Positions 47,930-61,707 of a stretch of 64,000 bases of DNA are shown piece by piece (position 1 is the stretch's first letter; every line of letters begins with the position of its first letter). The notes beneath the pieces are model-generated. The model did no database searches, was not told the origin of the DNA, and saw only the letters and a list, made by a program, of their open reading frames with translations. The stretch is from NCBI RefSeq assembly GCF_008831285.2, contig NC_045151.1, positions 3,841,544 to 3,905,543 on the forward strand, in the 5' to 3' direction. The translations under genes and the position numbers were made by a program. The DNA is from Nymphaea colorata (lineage: Eukaryota > Streptophyta > Magnoliopsida > Nymphaeales > Nymphaeaceae).

Positions 47930-48370
47930 TACCCAACCAAATAAAAAATTTTGAGCTAATTTCACTCTTATTTTAAGTTCTTTAATCCTCCTTACGTTTC
48001 TTGTTTTAACAAAAATCCTAATTTCTATCTGTAAAACAAGCTTGGATGAAGCCATGATACATGTAACCAATGTACGTATTGATTGAGCATGGGGACTTTG
48101 AGAAGTGATTTATTGTCCGATTGATCGATTTAGTTTGTACATCACAAGGTTCAACATAATTTTTTTTTCTTCGGTGTAAAAACATATTATATATCATTCT
48201 AGTATATCACAAGGTATGACATATTTTTTTCGTAAAAATATAAATGATACACCGTTCACCTCTTTGAAAAAATTATTTTATAAATAACACCTTGTTTACC
48301 ATGTAATGCAATTAATTAAAATGTCGGACGATCAATGCACATAATATATATATATATATATATATATTTC
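47930..48370 (+). repeat. Diverged R1 first half, array copy 2
   Basis: Counterpart of 20,800-21,240, with its AT slot at 48,344-48,367. Confidence 0.6.
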
Positions 48371-48984
48371 AAAATATTCTACATATTGGTTTCATTTCTT
48401 AAAATTTTCATGGCAGTAAAATAAATGAAAGCTTTAAAGGTACTAAACTGGCTTAGTGTCTTTGAACCGATTAAAAATGTGAGTGTTTTATCTAGCCAAA
48501 TTAATTTTTATAACAATATGCAGTTAATGCGTATACAATATGTTGTAAGAGTTACTTTTCTAATGAACAAGAAGAACTTTTGTTAGAACTATATAAATTT
48601 ATTTTAGAATTCTTTTAACCCATGCAGCCGGTCAACTGTGAGTCTGCAAATCGAAAATTTTTTAGTGACTTAAACATTTGACACGGAACCAGATTACCCT
48701 ACAATTTTTTGGTGAAAACCATTTGTTTTGCAGCTATTGATTTTTCTCAAGATTTTGTCGCTAGTGTCAGCGGTCAAATGGCACAATGGTGATGGTTCTT
48801 TCATTGTAGATCATTTTTATCTTTTTTGTTCAAAGTATAAAGAATATGAGAAGTTTCTATCAATTACATAATTCTCATAACACAAACAATTCATTAGCAG
48901 AAAAATCTACTAAAATGTCATTTACTGAATCTCATTTTTTCTCTCTATGTATCTGTGTATATTCATGTATATGTACGTGTCTGT

Positions 48985-48993
48985 GTGTGTATG

Positions 48994-49049
<56 letters not shown>

Positions 49050-49395
49050 TTGTAGGTATGAGTCCCATAAACTATAATTTTAGCCATCTATTTTTCAAAG
49101 ATGGACAGCTCACAACAAATCAATAAGGGTATTTTAATAATCTAGCATAAATGTCTAACTTTTTCTCCCAATTTTTTCAAACATTTATATTGGGAAAGTT
49201 ATGTGTGTGTGTGTGTATATATACATGGGGAGAGAGAGAGAGAGAGATTGCTAGGTATGAGATACAAAAACAATAATTTTACCCATTGATTTTTTGAAGA
49301 TGGACAACTCAGAACAATTCAAGAAGGGTATTTTCATAATCTAGCATAAGGAGTAACTTTTTCAATCAATTTTTTTTCAACAATTTATATTGGAA
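48985..49395 (+). repeat. Mixed microsatellite and duplicated flank, copy 2
   Basis: (CT)n, (AT)n, (GA)n at about 48,992-49,050, then two similar units of about 165 bp, the second preceded by a GT and GA tract (49,203-49,246). Counterpart of 21,780-22,260 without the long CA run. Confidence 0.75.
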
Positions 49396-49494
49396 AAACC
49401 AGTGGTCAAAATGATTTTTTATAGGGTTGGCACCTAAGGGTTTAGTAACTACCAATTTTTCTCTCATACACAATATATATACATATATATAGCA

Positions 49495-49800
49495 ATCAAA
49501 GACAAAAATACTAATATTAAAATCTAATATTTCAATTACTGTTATCAAATACATTGTGACAAGAACTTTATTTATTTATCTATATAGCTTTCAAATTTGA
49601 ATAATTTGCTGCACTAGTACAAGAACTATATCGCCGTTGTATAAGTCTATGACATCTTAGTTTTTAGACAATGTAGGACGTGAGAAGTCCTTTTGCCAAC
49701 ACTATTCTCTCAAATAAAGCACAAGCATAAGTTAGCAAAATTTAGATACAAATACTTGAAGTTTGGAATGCACAATTAGTAGTGGTAAATGACAAGTGGC
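49495..49800 (+). repeat. R1 second half, shortened, array copy 2
   Basis: Matches 22,384-22,690, then jumps at GACAAGTGGCC to the DNA before the foldback, so about 350 bp present in copy 1 (22,690-23,050) is missing. Confidence 0.65.
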
Positions 49801-49821
49801 CTTTGTTCTTCACTTGATTTA

Positions 49822-50322
49822 GACTTCAGGAAGACAGTTAGTTGGGATTACCAAAGCTTCCATGAGACAGATAGACGCAACATAAGAAGATTAGCAATAA
49901 CACGCTGATGGGTCTTTCTCAGTCCATTGAGAATCTGAAAATGGAAAAGAAAGCAAAAATTCAAACGGCACGTAGATTAAATCTATTGTACTGTCAGGAT
50001 GTGACTTGGGATCACATAGATGAACAACATCTTTTTTGCACTATTGGGACCATGGAACTTGTTGGACTCACCCAATTGATGAAAAGAAGCTACTAGTTTT
50101 GAGGTTACATAGTTCCTATAGTAGTGATGAAACATTTAGACTTTTGCTTACAACTACAGTAGACTTATACATACCTTGTTAATTGTTGCTTCTAATGCCA
50201 TCTTCAGCTTCTCAATGGATTGACAAAGACCCTCTTATTGCTTTATGTTCTTATTTGTGTATAATTGCCTGTCTCATGGAGTCCTGGGTGCAGCTAAATT
50301 ACCGTCTTCCCAAAATTCAAAC
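49822..50322 (+). repeat. R3 foldback hairpin, copy 5 (long loop)
   Basis: Pairs with the 23-kb copy in having the longer centre (GTGACTTGGGATCACATAGA and following). Outer arms are kept. Confidence 0.65.
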
Positions 50323-50949
50323 TAAGTGAAGCACAAAAGCAATGTTATACACCACTTATTTTGCATATAAAATAACCTTATCATGTTTTTGTCATTCTTT
50401 ACATTCTAATAAATCACCTTAATACTATATATATATATATAGCATTGGCAATGTTTTGTGGTGTTTTTTTCGGCTTTTCCATTTCTTCGCATACAGGATT
50501 GAATAAATTAAAGCTACCCCCACACGTGCGGAGATGCAAAAATTCAGGAGAAAAATGGAGGCTTATTTGTAGGAATGTATCTGAAGTAGGACTCTCAAAT
50601 GAAAATTCTGAACTAAAGAGAATAAATGGCTTATTCCAAGAGGTGATGATGCATCATGCCCTCTTGTTGGATTTTCTAAAATAAATCTCTGACTTATTGT
50701 AACACTTGTTAGTTTTGTAGGAAGTGAGAAGGATGGTCGCAGCTGCTAACATGTAAGTATTTCTTTCAAGATGCTTCCAATTATCTCAGACTTTAGAAGA
50801 TTTGAATCCTTGTTTACCTTGTATCGCAAATTTAAAGATGTCAAGCCGGAGGAGAGGGATGTTGACTTGAGATCTATGTATTTGAAGATGTAAAGTTTAC
50901 AAAACTATAGTATTGTCATTGTATCTTTTACACATAAGAATTGAGTTGC

Positions 50950-52480
50950 CTCAAAAGGCACAGCAAAACTGGTCGTGTTTTGGACCTGTGAAAATGCAGG
51001 TCTTTAGTTCAATTTACATGGGTATTATGCTTATGCGTCTTAAGTGGTGGAACATGGTAGCTAAGTTGAAGGATGCAATTCTGCCATAGTTGAAGCTGAT
51101 GTAGTTCATGACCCCTAAGGGATGGTGGGCCCCTTTTCAGGATGGTAAGTTGCTAATTATCTCCCACTCACTCAAAGAAAAAAACATAAGATTTTCATTT
51201 TTTTTAAAAAAAAATCAATCATTTAAGCACACCTCACATTATGTGTAGGTAGGCAGTTGTAAGTGCAGATTATGAATGCCAGCATTTGTGCTCAAATGGA
51301 AATGGGAAAATCAATAGGTTATCAAGCTTGGCCTTTGAGCGGAACATTAAAGACTCGGTGAGTTAAGTGCACCGCACCGGTTTGTGCATGTAACACATAT
51401 ACAGCAAAAACAAAACATGGTAGGGGTTGCAATGTTATGGAAATTATCTAAAAAAATATATTTTTTATACTTTTAATTTATTTCAAATTTTTTTATCTCT
51501 ATAAAAGCTTTTTTTATTAAGCAGGAGCATTTTTGTAATGATCTATATTGGCGCATGAAAATTTCATGCATTGTGTGGCGTACATAACCTGCTTTGGTCA
51601 AAGACAATTTTTTTTAAAGGAAATGTGGAGACACATATGTAGATTTTATAATCAGTAATTCAAAACAGTAGTTTATATTTGCTAAAATAAAATAAAATGA
51701 AGGCATACATGCCTTCACTGGATATAGCAATGCTGTTCTTTTATTATTAATGAAAATGCAGGGAAGGATTGGAACCAAGGATGCATAATCGGGTTCTTTC
51801 AATATTGACAAATGGTTTGTTAATTAGACAGAATGGATGTGGGTGGGGACAAATACAGTATTGAAACATGTAATGTCAGATTGTTGGGCCCTTATAAGAA
51901 AATTGCCCCTCCATTTTTCCTTTTCTATTTTTTTAGAGGTGTTTTGCAACATGAATTTGATGAATTTGCATTAATAATGACAATAGATTTCATGAAACAT
52001 TTTTTTTTATGTTTCATCACACTATCACAATCCTTGCAACGGATTTATGAAATGCTAAACTAGTGTATATGATGCCAAACATGTCTTATGGGGCTTTCCT
52101 TTTACTCTAATTTTAGCATTAAAAGAAAATCTGTGTTAAGGGGCTATTTGGTCATTTCGGATATCCAAACATTTTCTCTGTTATGTTCAATCTACATTGC
52201 TTAAAATTTGCTTTGTGAATGATGTGTAGTGTGTTCTGTGGGGAGTCAAGGTCCCATATGGTTGGCCTTGATAGATTTTTTATTTGTCACTAGAATAGGA
52301 TAAGGTCAAAAGGTTGCCAGAAAGGGCATGTATCAATGGTTATGGTAGGGTGATATCAAGTGACATGTGTGGCTAGCAAACTTGTGGGTTTTAAAAAAAC
52401 TCCGTGTATAATGTTTGATGTTTTGGAAATGTATAGTATAAAACATAGTGTTCTTCTTATCTAACACTGCTTGATGGTGC
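50950..52480 (+). repeat. R6, R5 and R2 modules, array copy 2b
   Basis: R6 50,950-51,660, R5 51,661-51,940 (with an internal loss after GGATGTGGGTGG), R2 51,940-52,480. Collinear with 24,190-25,700. Confidence 0.7.
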
Positions 52481-52779
52481 TTGATAGCATAATGCAAAGA
52501 ACATGAATGCCTTTTCTGGACACTCTAGGAATGGGATAAGACAACCCTAATTTGCCTGCCTTAGCCCGTGTTATGCATTTCATAAAAAGAGAACACACAA
52601 AACATAAGATGCTGCTTCTTTGCTAGGAAGCCAAATTAGCATTTGGTAAGAGGAATAGGGTTCTTTTTGGTCGTGTCTTCCATCAACGAATCAAGGATTT
52701 GTTGCAGGAAGATGTCCACCACATGCTTTTGAGAAAATTTTCTACCACACAAAATGTTAATAGAGGAATTAGAGGAAAC

Positions 52780-53273
52780 ATGGAGGCAGGTGAAAAAGTG
52801 GAGCCATTAACTCCTTCACCGTCTTCACCGAGAGTGGTCGATCTGAGTTTGAAGTGTTTTTCAGCTTCAGGGGTGAAGACACCAGAAGTGTTTCATTGGA
52901 TATCTTTATGAGGGCCTCAAGGAGCATGGTATTTCCAACTTCATGGACAGCGGAAAGTTGGAAAAGGGGGAGGATATCGAGAAACTCTTTGTAGAGAGGT
53001 CCAAGATCTTTGTCCTCATCTTATCCAAATGCTTTGCAGAATTGAAATGGTGCTTGAAAGAGGTGACCAAAAGTGTGGAGTGCAGCAAGGAGATAATGCA
53101 GGCCTTGGTGTGGTAACTTCCGGCATCCGCAACCAGAGCTGGCTCTTCAAATCTGCAATTAAGGATGTTAGATCCAACAAGAAGCAATACCAAGCGGAGG
53201 TGAGGAAATGGAGGATAGCATTGAAGAAAGTGGGAAATCTCTCTGGCTTCAATCTGATCAAGGACATAAATGG
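52780..53273 (+). pseudogene. TIR-NBS-LRR resistance gene, TIR exon remnant, copy 2
   Basis: From ATG 52,780 the read is M-E-A-G-E and the Pro/Ser leader, then after a frame shift F-E-V-F-F-S-F-R-G-E-D-T-R (52,848-52,886). Next, in another frame, come G-Y-L-Y-E-G-L-K-E-H-G-I, L-E-K-G-E-D-I-E-K-L-F, S-K-I-F-V-L-I-L-S-K-C-F-A and K-W-C-L-K-E. R-N-Q-S-W-L-F-K-S-A-I-K-D and V-R-K-W-R-I-A-L-K-K lead to a probable donor GTATATG at 53,274. It is less damaged than copy 1: no stop before the R-S-K motif. The catalytic Glu region around K-W-C-L-K-E is present, but shifts break the domain. Confidence 0.85.
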
Positions 53274-53569
53274 GTATATGTCTCTATCTTCCTCTCTCGC
53301 TCTTTCTCCAGAATAATTAAAATTTAATCAGATCTCTCTTTCTTTTCCTCTCTCTTTAAATTTATAGTCTAACAAGAAGAATGCTTTATTGTCTGTAGAT
53401 TTTCAGTTGCAGTTGCTTCCATTCATATCTTATTCATATGCTTATTTTCTGCCTGTGTTGTCCCAACATCATGTTCGGCTATATTAATGTAACACATCCT
53501 TCACTATTGGAGTTTCCCAAATTCATCTTCGAGTTACTTACTTAAGTTAAGTAACCATGACATATCCTT

Positions 53570-54085
53570 ATTTAGACTTGGTGGGGCACAAGGTTCAACA
53601 TTTTTTTCCCTTTGGCAAAAAAATATATAATATATCATTCTATAAGACACAATTTCCTTGAAATATAAATCATAAATTGTTCAACTTTTTGAAAAATTTA
53701 TTTTTATAAGTAACAGCTCGTTAACCATGTAATGAAGTTAAAAAATGTTTCATAATTGATGCATGTAACTCACACACAAACACACGTACATATCTAAAAT
53801 ATTTTGGAATATATATATATATTATATATATTTCAAAATATTTTAGATATTGGTTTCATTTCTTTAATTTTTAACAGTTGTAAAAAACATAAAAGCTTTA
53901 ACCATGTAATGAAGTTAAAAAATGTTTCATAATCAATGCGTGTAACACACACACACCTCTACATGTATTTTTTCTATAAATTTGATTGTTGAAGCTGGAA
54001 AAATCCAAGTATCATACGCAGCTTGCAAATGTATGGTAGTAGGGGCGGAGCCAAAGGGGACCGATAGGGCCTTGTACTTTTTTAA
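53570..54085 (+). repeat. R1 fragments followed by hAT-like MITE end
   Basis: Shortened R1 pieces with CTAAAATATTTTGGAATA and its inverted partner around an AT tract at 53,793-53,848. A second R1 end piece follows, then at 54,040 the word AGGGGCGGAGCCA, the best-kept hAT-like terminus in the window. The rest of that MITE is missing. Confidence 0.55.
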
Positions 54086-54238
54086 AGGAATTCGTTACTC
54101 GATTCATTATTTTTAGTATTACATGTTTTTGTTATTGTTTAATGATTAAAATTTGTTTTCTACTTGATAAGTGATTATAAATAAAAAAGTGATCATAATT
54201 CAAATGAGGTACACAGCCTTTATGCGTCACTTGGTTTA

Positions 54239-54665
54239 GACTTTAGGAAGAGAGTTAGTCAGGATTAGCCAAGCCTCCATGAGACACGTAGACAAAATGT
54301 ATGAACATTAGCAATAACACACTGGTGGGTCTTTCTCATTCCATTGTGAAGCTGAAAATGGAAAAGGAAGCAGGAATTGAGAAGGCATGTAGATTAATTC
54401 TATCCAACAAACGACATTTTTTGTAAGCAAAAGTATTGATTGTGACATGGGATCATGTTGCTGGAAGGCATTGTTTCATCACCATTGGAACCATGGAATA
54501 ATCAATACTTTTGCTTACAATTACAATAGAATTATACATACCTTCCTTCCTTTGCCATTTTCACAAAAACACACTAGTGGCTTATTGCTAATGTTGTTAC
54601 ATGGTGTATAATTGACAGTCTCTTGGAGTCTTGGGTGCAGCTGACTAACCGTCTTCCCGAAGTCC
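54239..54665 (+). repeat. R3 foldback hairpin, copy 6
   Basis: The inner stem reads AAAGTATTGATT at 54,430-54,441 and AATCAATACTTT at about 54,499-54,510: the C-G pair of other copies has become T-A with both sides changed. The second arm lacks part of its middle (about 54,550). Confidence 0.75.
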
Positions 54666-54904
54666 AAGCCAAGTGAAGCACAAAAGCTATGCATATTAAA
54701 CCTCATTCATTTTGTGTATAACCTTTATCATGTCTGTCTCTCCCTTTACCTTCTAAAAAAATCGCCATTTGAGAAGAAAATGCAGAATATATACATACAT
54801 ATATACATATACACATTAAAAACTGGAAACTGACATTAAAAGACAACCACAATTAATAGCATTGTTAATCATTTATTATGTTTTCTTTTTCTTTTTTGCC
54901 TCCT

Positions 54905-55720
54905 TATACAAGAGTGAATAAAATTAAGACACCACACCACACGAGTGGATATACAAAAGTTGAGGAGAAAAATGGATGCTCAATTATAGTTATATATCCA
55001 AAATTATGCGGCTCAAATGAAAATTGTAAAAGGTAAATGGATAAATGGATGACGCGTTGCGTGGGCTCCTGCGTGGTGCTCAACAATATCCACTCTCAAG
55101 ACTGAGCCATGGTACAGGCACAAGCACTCACCATCGGAAAAATATCAGGAATCTTTTTTTTCTGCATTTTTCACTTTATTTATCCAGTTTTTCAGAAATA
55201 TTTGTGAGTGGAAGATCCAGACATGAGTTCTAATTGACCCGCTATGACAAACCCATTCCCTATAGTACCCAGCCAATGGTCAACAACACAAACAAGCTTT
55301 ATATGTTATCTCTTTTTTTAAAATTTTTTGAAGAGTTGTTTAGCGATTGGAACATGAGTGTTAGCAAGTTGTATTAAGTTTTAGGATAGATTCATGAAAC
55401 ACTACCTTTAGTGATTCATCAAACTACCATAACCTTTGAAATAGATTCATGGAATACTAAACTAATTTTATGATACTGAACACTATTTATGGTGATCTTT
55501 TTTACAATAATTTTACATTGCATTTGATCTAAAGGTGAAAGTATGTTATGGGGCTGTTTGGTCTTCTCGGACATCCAAACATTCTCTTTCTGTTATGTTC
55601 AATATATTTTGCTTAAAAATTGGTTTTTGAATGATGTGTAGCATGATCGGTGGGGAGTCAAGCTCCCATCAAGGTCAATGTATGACTGGAAATTATCCGG
55701 CACTAGAATAGAATAAGGCC
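54905..55720 (+). repeat. R3-tail and R2 modules, array copy 3 start
   Basis: 54,905-55,110 matches 12,673-12,898 inverted; 55,130-55,300 and R2 (55,310-55,720) match 29,165-29,760. Any plus-strand frame here is short and not convincing. Confidence 0.65.
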
Positions 55721-56128
55721 ATGGGGCTCCTCATGATTTTCTCAGTCCCTTCCTCCATCCCTCATCGAAAAGTGCTGACAACGGCCTCACTCACCTCCCA
55801 AATCCACCGGAGGTCCTCTTTTGTGTTAACAAAAGATGGGTGGATTATTCCACCCATCTCTGCTGCCACCACCGGCAGCCCAAGAATTGGTGTAGTCTTG
55901 GCGGCCCCTTCCCCCCAGCTGTGTTAAACCAGGGATGCTACTTAACACAGCTGGATGGGAGGAAGAGGGAAGGAGGCATCAGCTTATGAGAAAATGTTAA
56001 AAAATAAAAAATAAAAAATAAAAAAAAGCTAGCATCAGAGCCGAAAGATCTGATGGCTTAGATCAACTGTCACTTTGACAAATAAATACCAGTCATGGTT
56101 CAACTTCTCTCTCCCCCTCTCTCCTTCT

Positions 56129-56170
<42 letters not shown>

Positions 56171-56460
56171 AAATAACTTGTTGGAAATCTAATTTTTTCT
56201 AACTAAATACTCAATTGAATGCTAAATAAATCATGGATAATCATTTACAAAAGTGAGGATTCATTTAAAGCAGATTTTCGGGCTTAAAATTTCATCTGTT
56301 ACCACAATTTTTTTCTTCTTTTGGCATGTTGGAATGGGGGCACACAGAATTTTACCTAAAACATCGCTTCTCAAAACAGGTAGCTCAATTGTGGTTCTTG
56401 TCTTATCCCTGTCAAAATGCAAAGACAACATTCATGGTATCTTCATACATGCCAATTAGA
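55721..56460 (+). other. ORF X, third copy (broken)
   Basis: The first part (55,721-55,927) keeps the W-I-I-P-P-I-S-A-A-T-T-G-S-P-R-I-G-V-V-L peptide but stops early. The end part (L-L-K-T-G-S-S-I-V-V) reappears at 56,360-56,459 after about 350 bp of other sequence with an AT tract (56,130-56,170). Insertion or rearrangement has split it. Confidence 0.4.
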
Positions 56461-56849
56461 TAATATTTGCAATACATCATCACCAAAGAGGATTTACAGA
56501 ATAGTGAGATATCATATGATTGATGCAAGAACTCCCACAAACATGATTTTTAATTGCGTATTTAGTTAGAATTGAACCAGACTTGATGTCAATTCTTCAA
56601 TTAGAAGTCGTTTCAGTTTCCTTATCCTATATTATGGTTTCCTTTTCCTTTATTAATTTTTTTCATATCTGATTTTCTCAGAAGCTTTGATGGGATTATC
56701 CAATCCAAATTGGACATAAATTGTCATCCTTACATAGAATGAACCGTGAAGATAGGCTACGCAAATAACTGAACACATCGAAATTCTTGAGATAGTTTGG
56801 CTCTCATTTTAAATTCATCTGTCCTTCTGCAATAAAACAAAAGTGCTCA

Positions 56850-57555
56850 AATGGTTCCCAAAAGCAATATGGCCTCACGTAAAGCAGAGTTCTAACAACC
56901 CATCACTCTTTTCCCACAGATAGTATGTAACCTATTCCTGGTTGAACTTTGAAACTATTTAGTAGATCAATTCGGTGAAGTAATTCATATCCCACGAATA
57001 AGGAATTTGATATTAAGTTTCATGATTGAATCTCAAATTAAGTACTGATCCGATTTTAGAAATACAGGTTTTGAAACTAGGTCCAAATGTGATTACAAGG
57101 TGCACCTAAAAAATGGATTTATGTAATTGAAAAAAATGTAATGCATCTGATATATATTCAAGAATTTCAATAGCTTCTTTTTTGCATTAACTGAAATCCT
57201 AACTTTTCTTCTCGAATGAAGCATGGATGGAGCCATGATACATTTAACTGCAGTATATATTGATCAAATATGAGGACTATGGAACAGATTCATTGGATGA
57301 TTAGTCAAATAGATTGTATTTCAAGAGGCTCGACATTAGTTTTCTTCGTCTTTGGCATAAATAATATGAATAATGATAATAATTCTAGTACTTCACAAGG
57401 TACGACATAATTTTATCTTGAAAATATATGTCATAAATTGTTTACCTTTTTGAAAACATTATTTTATAATAACACCTCACTAAGATGTAACAAAATTAAT
57501 TAAATGTCTCATGATCAAAGCACGTAATCTATATATATATATATATACAGACATA

Positions 57556-57631
<76 letters not shown>

Positions 57632-58250
57632 TATGTATGTATGTATATATATATATACAACATCCATTGCCACAAATATTAATACTAAAATCTAAAGTTT
57701 CTATTTCTATTATCAAACATGTTGTGACACAAGCTTTTTTACTTGTGCGTATAGCTTCCAAATTTGAATAATTTTCTGCACTCATGCTAGAACTTTATCA
57801 CCCATCATATAATTCTATGACATCTAGTTTTTAAGCAATGTTTAATGTGAGAGGCCTTTTTCCCGACACTATTATCTCAATTAAAGCACAATTGGCAGTG
57901 GTAAATTATAAGTGGCCTATGATGTCAACAATAATATTGAAACCTAACTCATTCTTGTCATAATAGATACATTGAAAATGTCAACAACAATATTGAAACC
58001 TAAAATTGCCATTCTTGTTTTTGATACATTGAAACTTGAGTTTTTTTTTACTTATGCGTATAATGTTGATACATAGAAACCTGAGTTTTTTTTACTTATG
58101 CATATATTGTTGATATATTGAAACCTAAAGTTTTTTCCTTTTTTTTTTTACTTATGTGTATAATGTTGCCTGAAATGTTATTTTCATGATATTTCCTGCT
58201 TACATATATTCTTTCTATAAATTTGATTGTTGAAGGACAAATCCAGGTAT
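56850..58250 (+). repeat. R1 module, array copy 3, first
   Basis: Best match to 13,745-14,970 and better preserved. The AT slot is expanded and interrupted (57,529-57,657). The first 90 bp match the right arm (31,160-31,250), so two R1 copies may be fused near 56,935. Confidence 0.75.
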
Positions 58251-58779
58251 CATACTAAGCTGCTAAGGGTTTGATAAGGGTGATCTCAAGCCATCTTATC
58301 CCTGTCATAATGCAAAGACAACACTAATGGTATCTCCGTACATGCCAACTAGATAATATCTGCATTACATCATCTCCAAAGAGGGTTTACACAATAGTGA
58401 GATAACATATGTTTGATGCAAGAATTCCCACTAGCATGATTTCCAAAATTTAAGGGCAATAGTTATGGGGTATTCACTTAAAAATAAATCTAATCTGAAT
58501 GTGAAATCCCACTGCATATTTATGTATCTCTGAATCGAATTTGAACGTGACTTGATGTCAACTCTTAAATTAGAAGCTGATTTGGTTTCCTTATCCTATA
58601 TTAATTTTTTTCATCTCTTATTTTTTCAAAAGGTTCAATGGGATTATCCAATCCAAATGGGACATACATAGACATCCTAATAGAGAATGGATCGTAGAGA
58701 TAGGCTCAGAAAATATCCATACACATCAACAACCTTGAACTATTTCACTCTCATTTCAAATTCATTAATCTTTTTGAAA

Positions 58780-59995
58780 TAAAACAAAAGTGCTACAATG
58801 GTTCCCATAAGCAATATGGCCTCATGTAAAACAGAGTTCTAGCGACCCATCACTCTTGTCCAACAGATAGTAAAATTTGAAACTATTTAGTAGATCAATC
58901 TAGTGAAGTAGTTCATATCTCTTGAGTATGGAATTTTATATCAAGTTTCATGATTGAATCTCGAACTTTGTACTGATCCAATTTTAGAAATACAAGATTA
59001 CAAAGAGCACGTAAAAGATGGATTTAAGTAATTGAAAAGATGATACACATGATATATATTGAAGATATTCAATAGCTGTTTTTTTACGTGAACTGAAATC
59101 TTAACTTCTCTTCGTGAGAAGGAGCTTGGATGGAGCCATGAGACATTTAACTGCAGCATATATTGATTGAATATCAGGACTATGAGAACTAATTTATAGG
59201 CCGATTGGCCAATTAGTTGGTGATTCACAAGGTTTGACATTACTATTTTTCATCTTGGGCATAAAAAAATAAATAACAATTACTCTAGCTCTTCACAAGC
59301 TATGAAATGATTTTTTATGAAAATATAAATTATTGCTCATTTATCTTTTTGAAAATTTTATTTTACATGTAACATGTCGCTAATCATGTAACGAAATTAA
59401 TTAAATGTCTCATAATCAGTGCATATTTATATGTATATATATAGCATTCACAACTGTTAATATTAAAATCCAAAATTTCCATTAGTGTTATCAAATATGT
59501 TGTGACACAAACTTTTTTACAAGTGCATATTGCTTGCAAATTTGAATAATATGTTGCACTAATGCTAGAACTATAGCACCCATTGTATAAATCTATGACA
59601 TCTAGTTTTTAAGCAATGTTGAATGTGGGAGGTCATTTAGCCAACTCTATTATCTCAATTAAAGCACAAGCATAAGTTAGGAAAACTTAGATACAAATAC
59701 ATGAAGTTTGGAATGTACAATTGGTAGTGATAAATGATAAATGGCATCCAATATCAACAATGATATTGAGATCTAAAATTGCCATTCTTGTCATGATAGA
59801 CACATAAAAAATGTCAGCAACAATATTGAAACCTAAAATTGCCATTCTTGTTTTGACACACCGAAACCAGAGTTTTTTTACTTTTGCATATTGTGTTGCT
59901 TGAAATGTTATTTTCCAATATCTTTCCTGCTCACATATATTTTTTCTATAAATTTGGATGTTGAAGGACAAATCCAAGTATCTTACTGAGCTTTC
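58780..59995 (+). repeat. R1 module, array copy 3, second
   Basis: Collinear with 15,450-16,680; short AT slot at 59,425-59,443. Followed by the hAT-like MITE. Confidence 0.8.
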
Positions 59996-60042
59996 TAGTG
60001 GTGATCTCAAGTTTTATTCAGTGGTTTGTGAAGGTATGGTAG

Positions 60043-60204
60043 CAGGGGCAAAGCCAGGGGAGGCCTAAAGGGGTCATAGAAAAAATCTAGTGTAATTTCA
60101 CTTACCATGTATAGAAGTTTTGAAAAGTTATATTTCAACCCTCGTCAAAATTTTTAAACTATAGTTCGGCCATTCTAATAAAAAATTCCAAGCTCTGCCT
60201 TCGC
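60043..60204 (+). mobile_element. hAT (Tip100-like) MITE remnant, copy 3
   Basis: CAGGGGCAAAGCCAGGGGAGG to CCAAGCTCTGCCTTCG, as at 16,727. TATGGTAG precedes and ATGGTAC follows a few bases after the end. Confidence 0.5.
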
Positions 60205-60490
60205 TTGCTTAATGATGGTACTTCTTGCACTTGCTTTTCTTAAAAAATTATGTGCTATATTATATATGGTACATGGCTTTCACTTGACATTTGTCATTCT
60301 TTGTGATTTTAATTACACAGTTTCTTGGTGTTACCATTTTTGTATCTTCACCTTCGAAGGTGATTTTGCTATTTTAGCAGTACATCACATGCCATCGCAG
60401 TAGTGATCCCTACATTGAAACATATGGAAAAGTTACAAATAAAAGGAATTGGGGCAGCAGTTGCATGGCCTTTGTGCTTCACTTAGTTTA

Positions 60491-60883
60491 GACTTCAGGA
60501 AGACAGTTAGTCAGGATTACCCAAGCCACCATGAGATAGGTAGACACAATGTAAGAATGTTAGCTATAACATGCTGGTGGGTCTTTCTCAGTCCATTGAG
60601 ATGTTGAAAATGAAAAAAAAAAAGTGGGAATTCAAAAGTGACTGATTGTGGCTGAAAGACCACGTTTCGTCACTGTTGGAAACATGGAACAATCAGTACT
60701 TTTGCTTACAATTACAACAGCAATATACATACCTTTGAATTGTTGCTTCCTTCGCCATTTTCAGCTTCTCAATGGATTTACGAAAAGCCACCACTGTCTT
60801 ATTGCCAATGTTCTTACATTTTGTGTAATTTGCCTGTCTCATGGAGTCTTGGGTGCAGCTGTTTAATTGTCTTCCTGAAGTCC
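60491..60883 (+). repeat. R3 foldback hairpin, copy 7
   Basis: Both arms are present. The inner first strand has lost about 15 nt (the TGTTGTAAGCAAAAG part) between short direct repeats, so the inner stem is opened here. Confidence 0.7.
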
Positions 60884-60997
60884 ACATCAAGTGAAGCACA
60901 AAGCCATGTTATACCTCATTTATTTTGCTTAGAACCTTATCATGCCTGTGTCTCTCTTTACATTCTACTAAATCACCTTTTTGAGAAGAAAAAACAT

Positions 60998-61049
<52 letters not shown>

Positions 61050-61289
61050 CTGGCCAATGATTGGAAGTTGTCATTGAATAATAATCGTAATCAATAGAAT
61101 TGGCATTGATGTATGGTGTCTCTTTTGCCTTCTTCATTTTCCAGAAATATTGCTTATTCTACTATAAATTTTGAAGAGTTGTGTAGTTTCGCTTGCTAAC
61201 ATCACATGGATTTTTGGATCCAGCTTCCAAGTAGAAGATCTGGACCCAAGTTCTAGTGGAACCACTATGAGAAACCCCTTCCCTATAAA

Positions 61290-61445
61290 AAAAAGGTGGA
61301 TTTACCGACAAACCCAAAATGTCAGTAAAAGTTTTACTGATGTAGTAGACGGCGAATAAAATGTTAGGAAAACTTTTACTGACGTCTATAGAGGCCGTTA
61401 ATGAAGAAAATGTTGGTAAAAATTATCACCGACAATTTTGTGGCA
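61290..61445 (+). mobile_element. CACTA-like subterminal palindromes, copy 3
   Basis: Nearly the same as 17,960-18,120: GTCAGTAAAAGTTTTACTGA, then TTAGGAAAACTTTTACTGAC. Class tentative. Confidence 0.35.
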
Positions 61446-61642
61446 CATATCACTGCACAGACTGGTGTAGGCATCTTCAACGATGCATGATCGTTCCAAC
61501 GTGAAGTTGAGTTGAAAGAAAAATAAGGAGAATAATTTGATGGGCATTTTAATCATCTAATATTTGTTATACCATTTCTCGTTTATCTCTCAACCGTCCA
61601 TTACGTTAGATGAGACAGCCTTCATGAATCAGCATTCACTCA

Positions 61643-61645
<3 letters not shown>

Positions 61646-61705
<60 letters not shown>
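61646..61705. repeat. AT microsatellite
   Basis: Pure (TA)n, about 60 bp; counterpart of 18,320-18,366. Confidence 0.95.
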
Positions 61706-61707
<2 letters not shown>

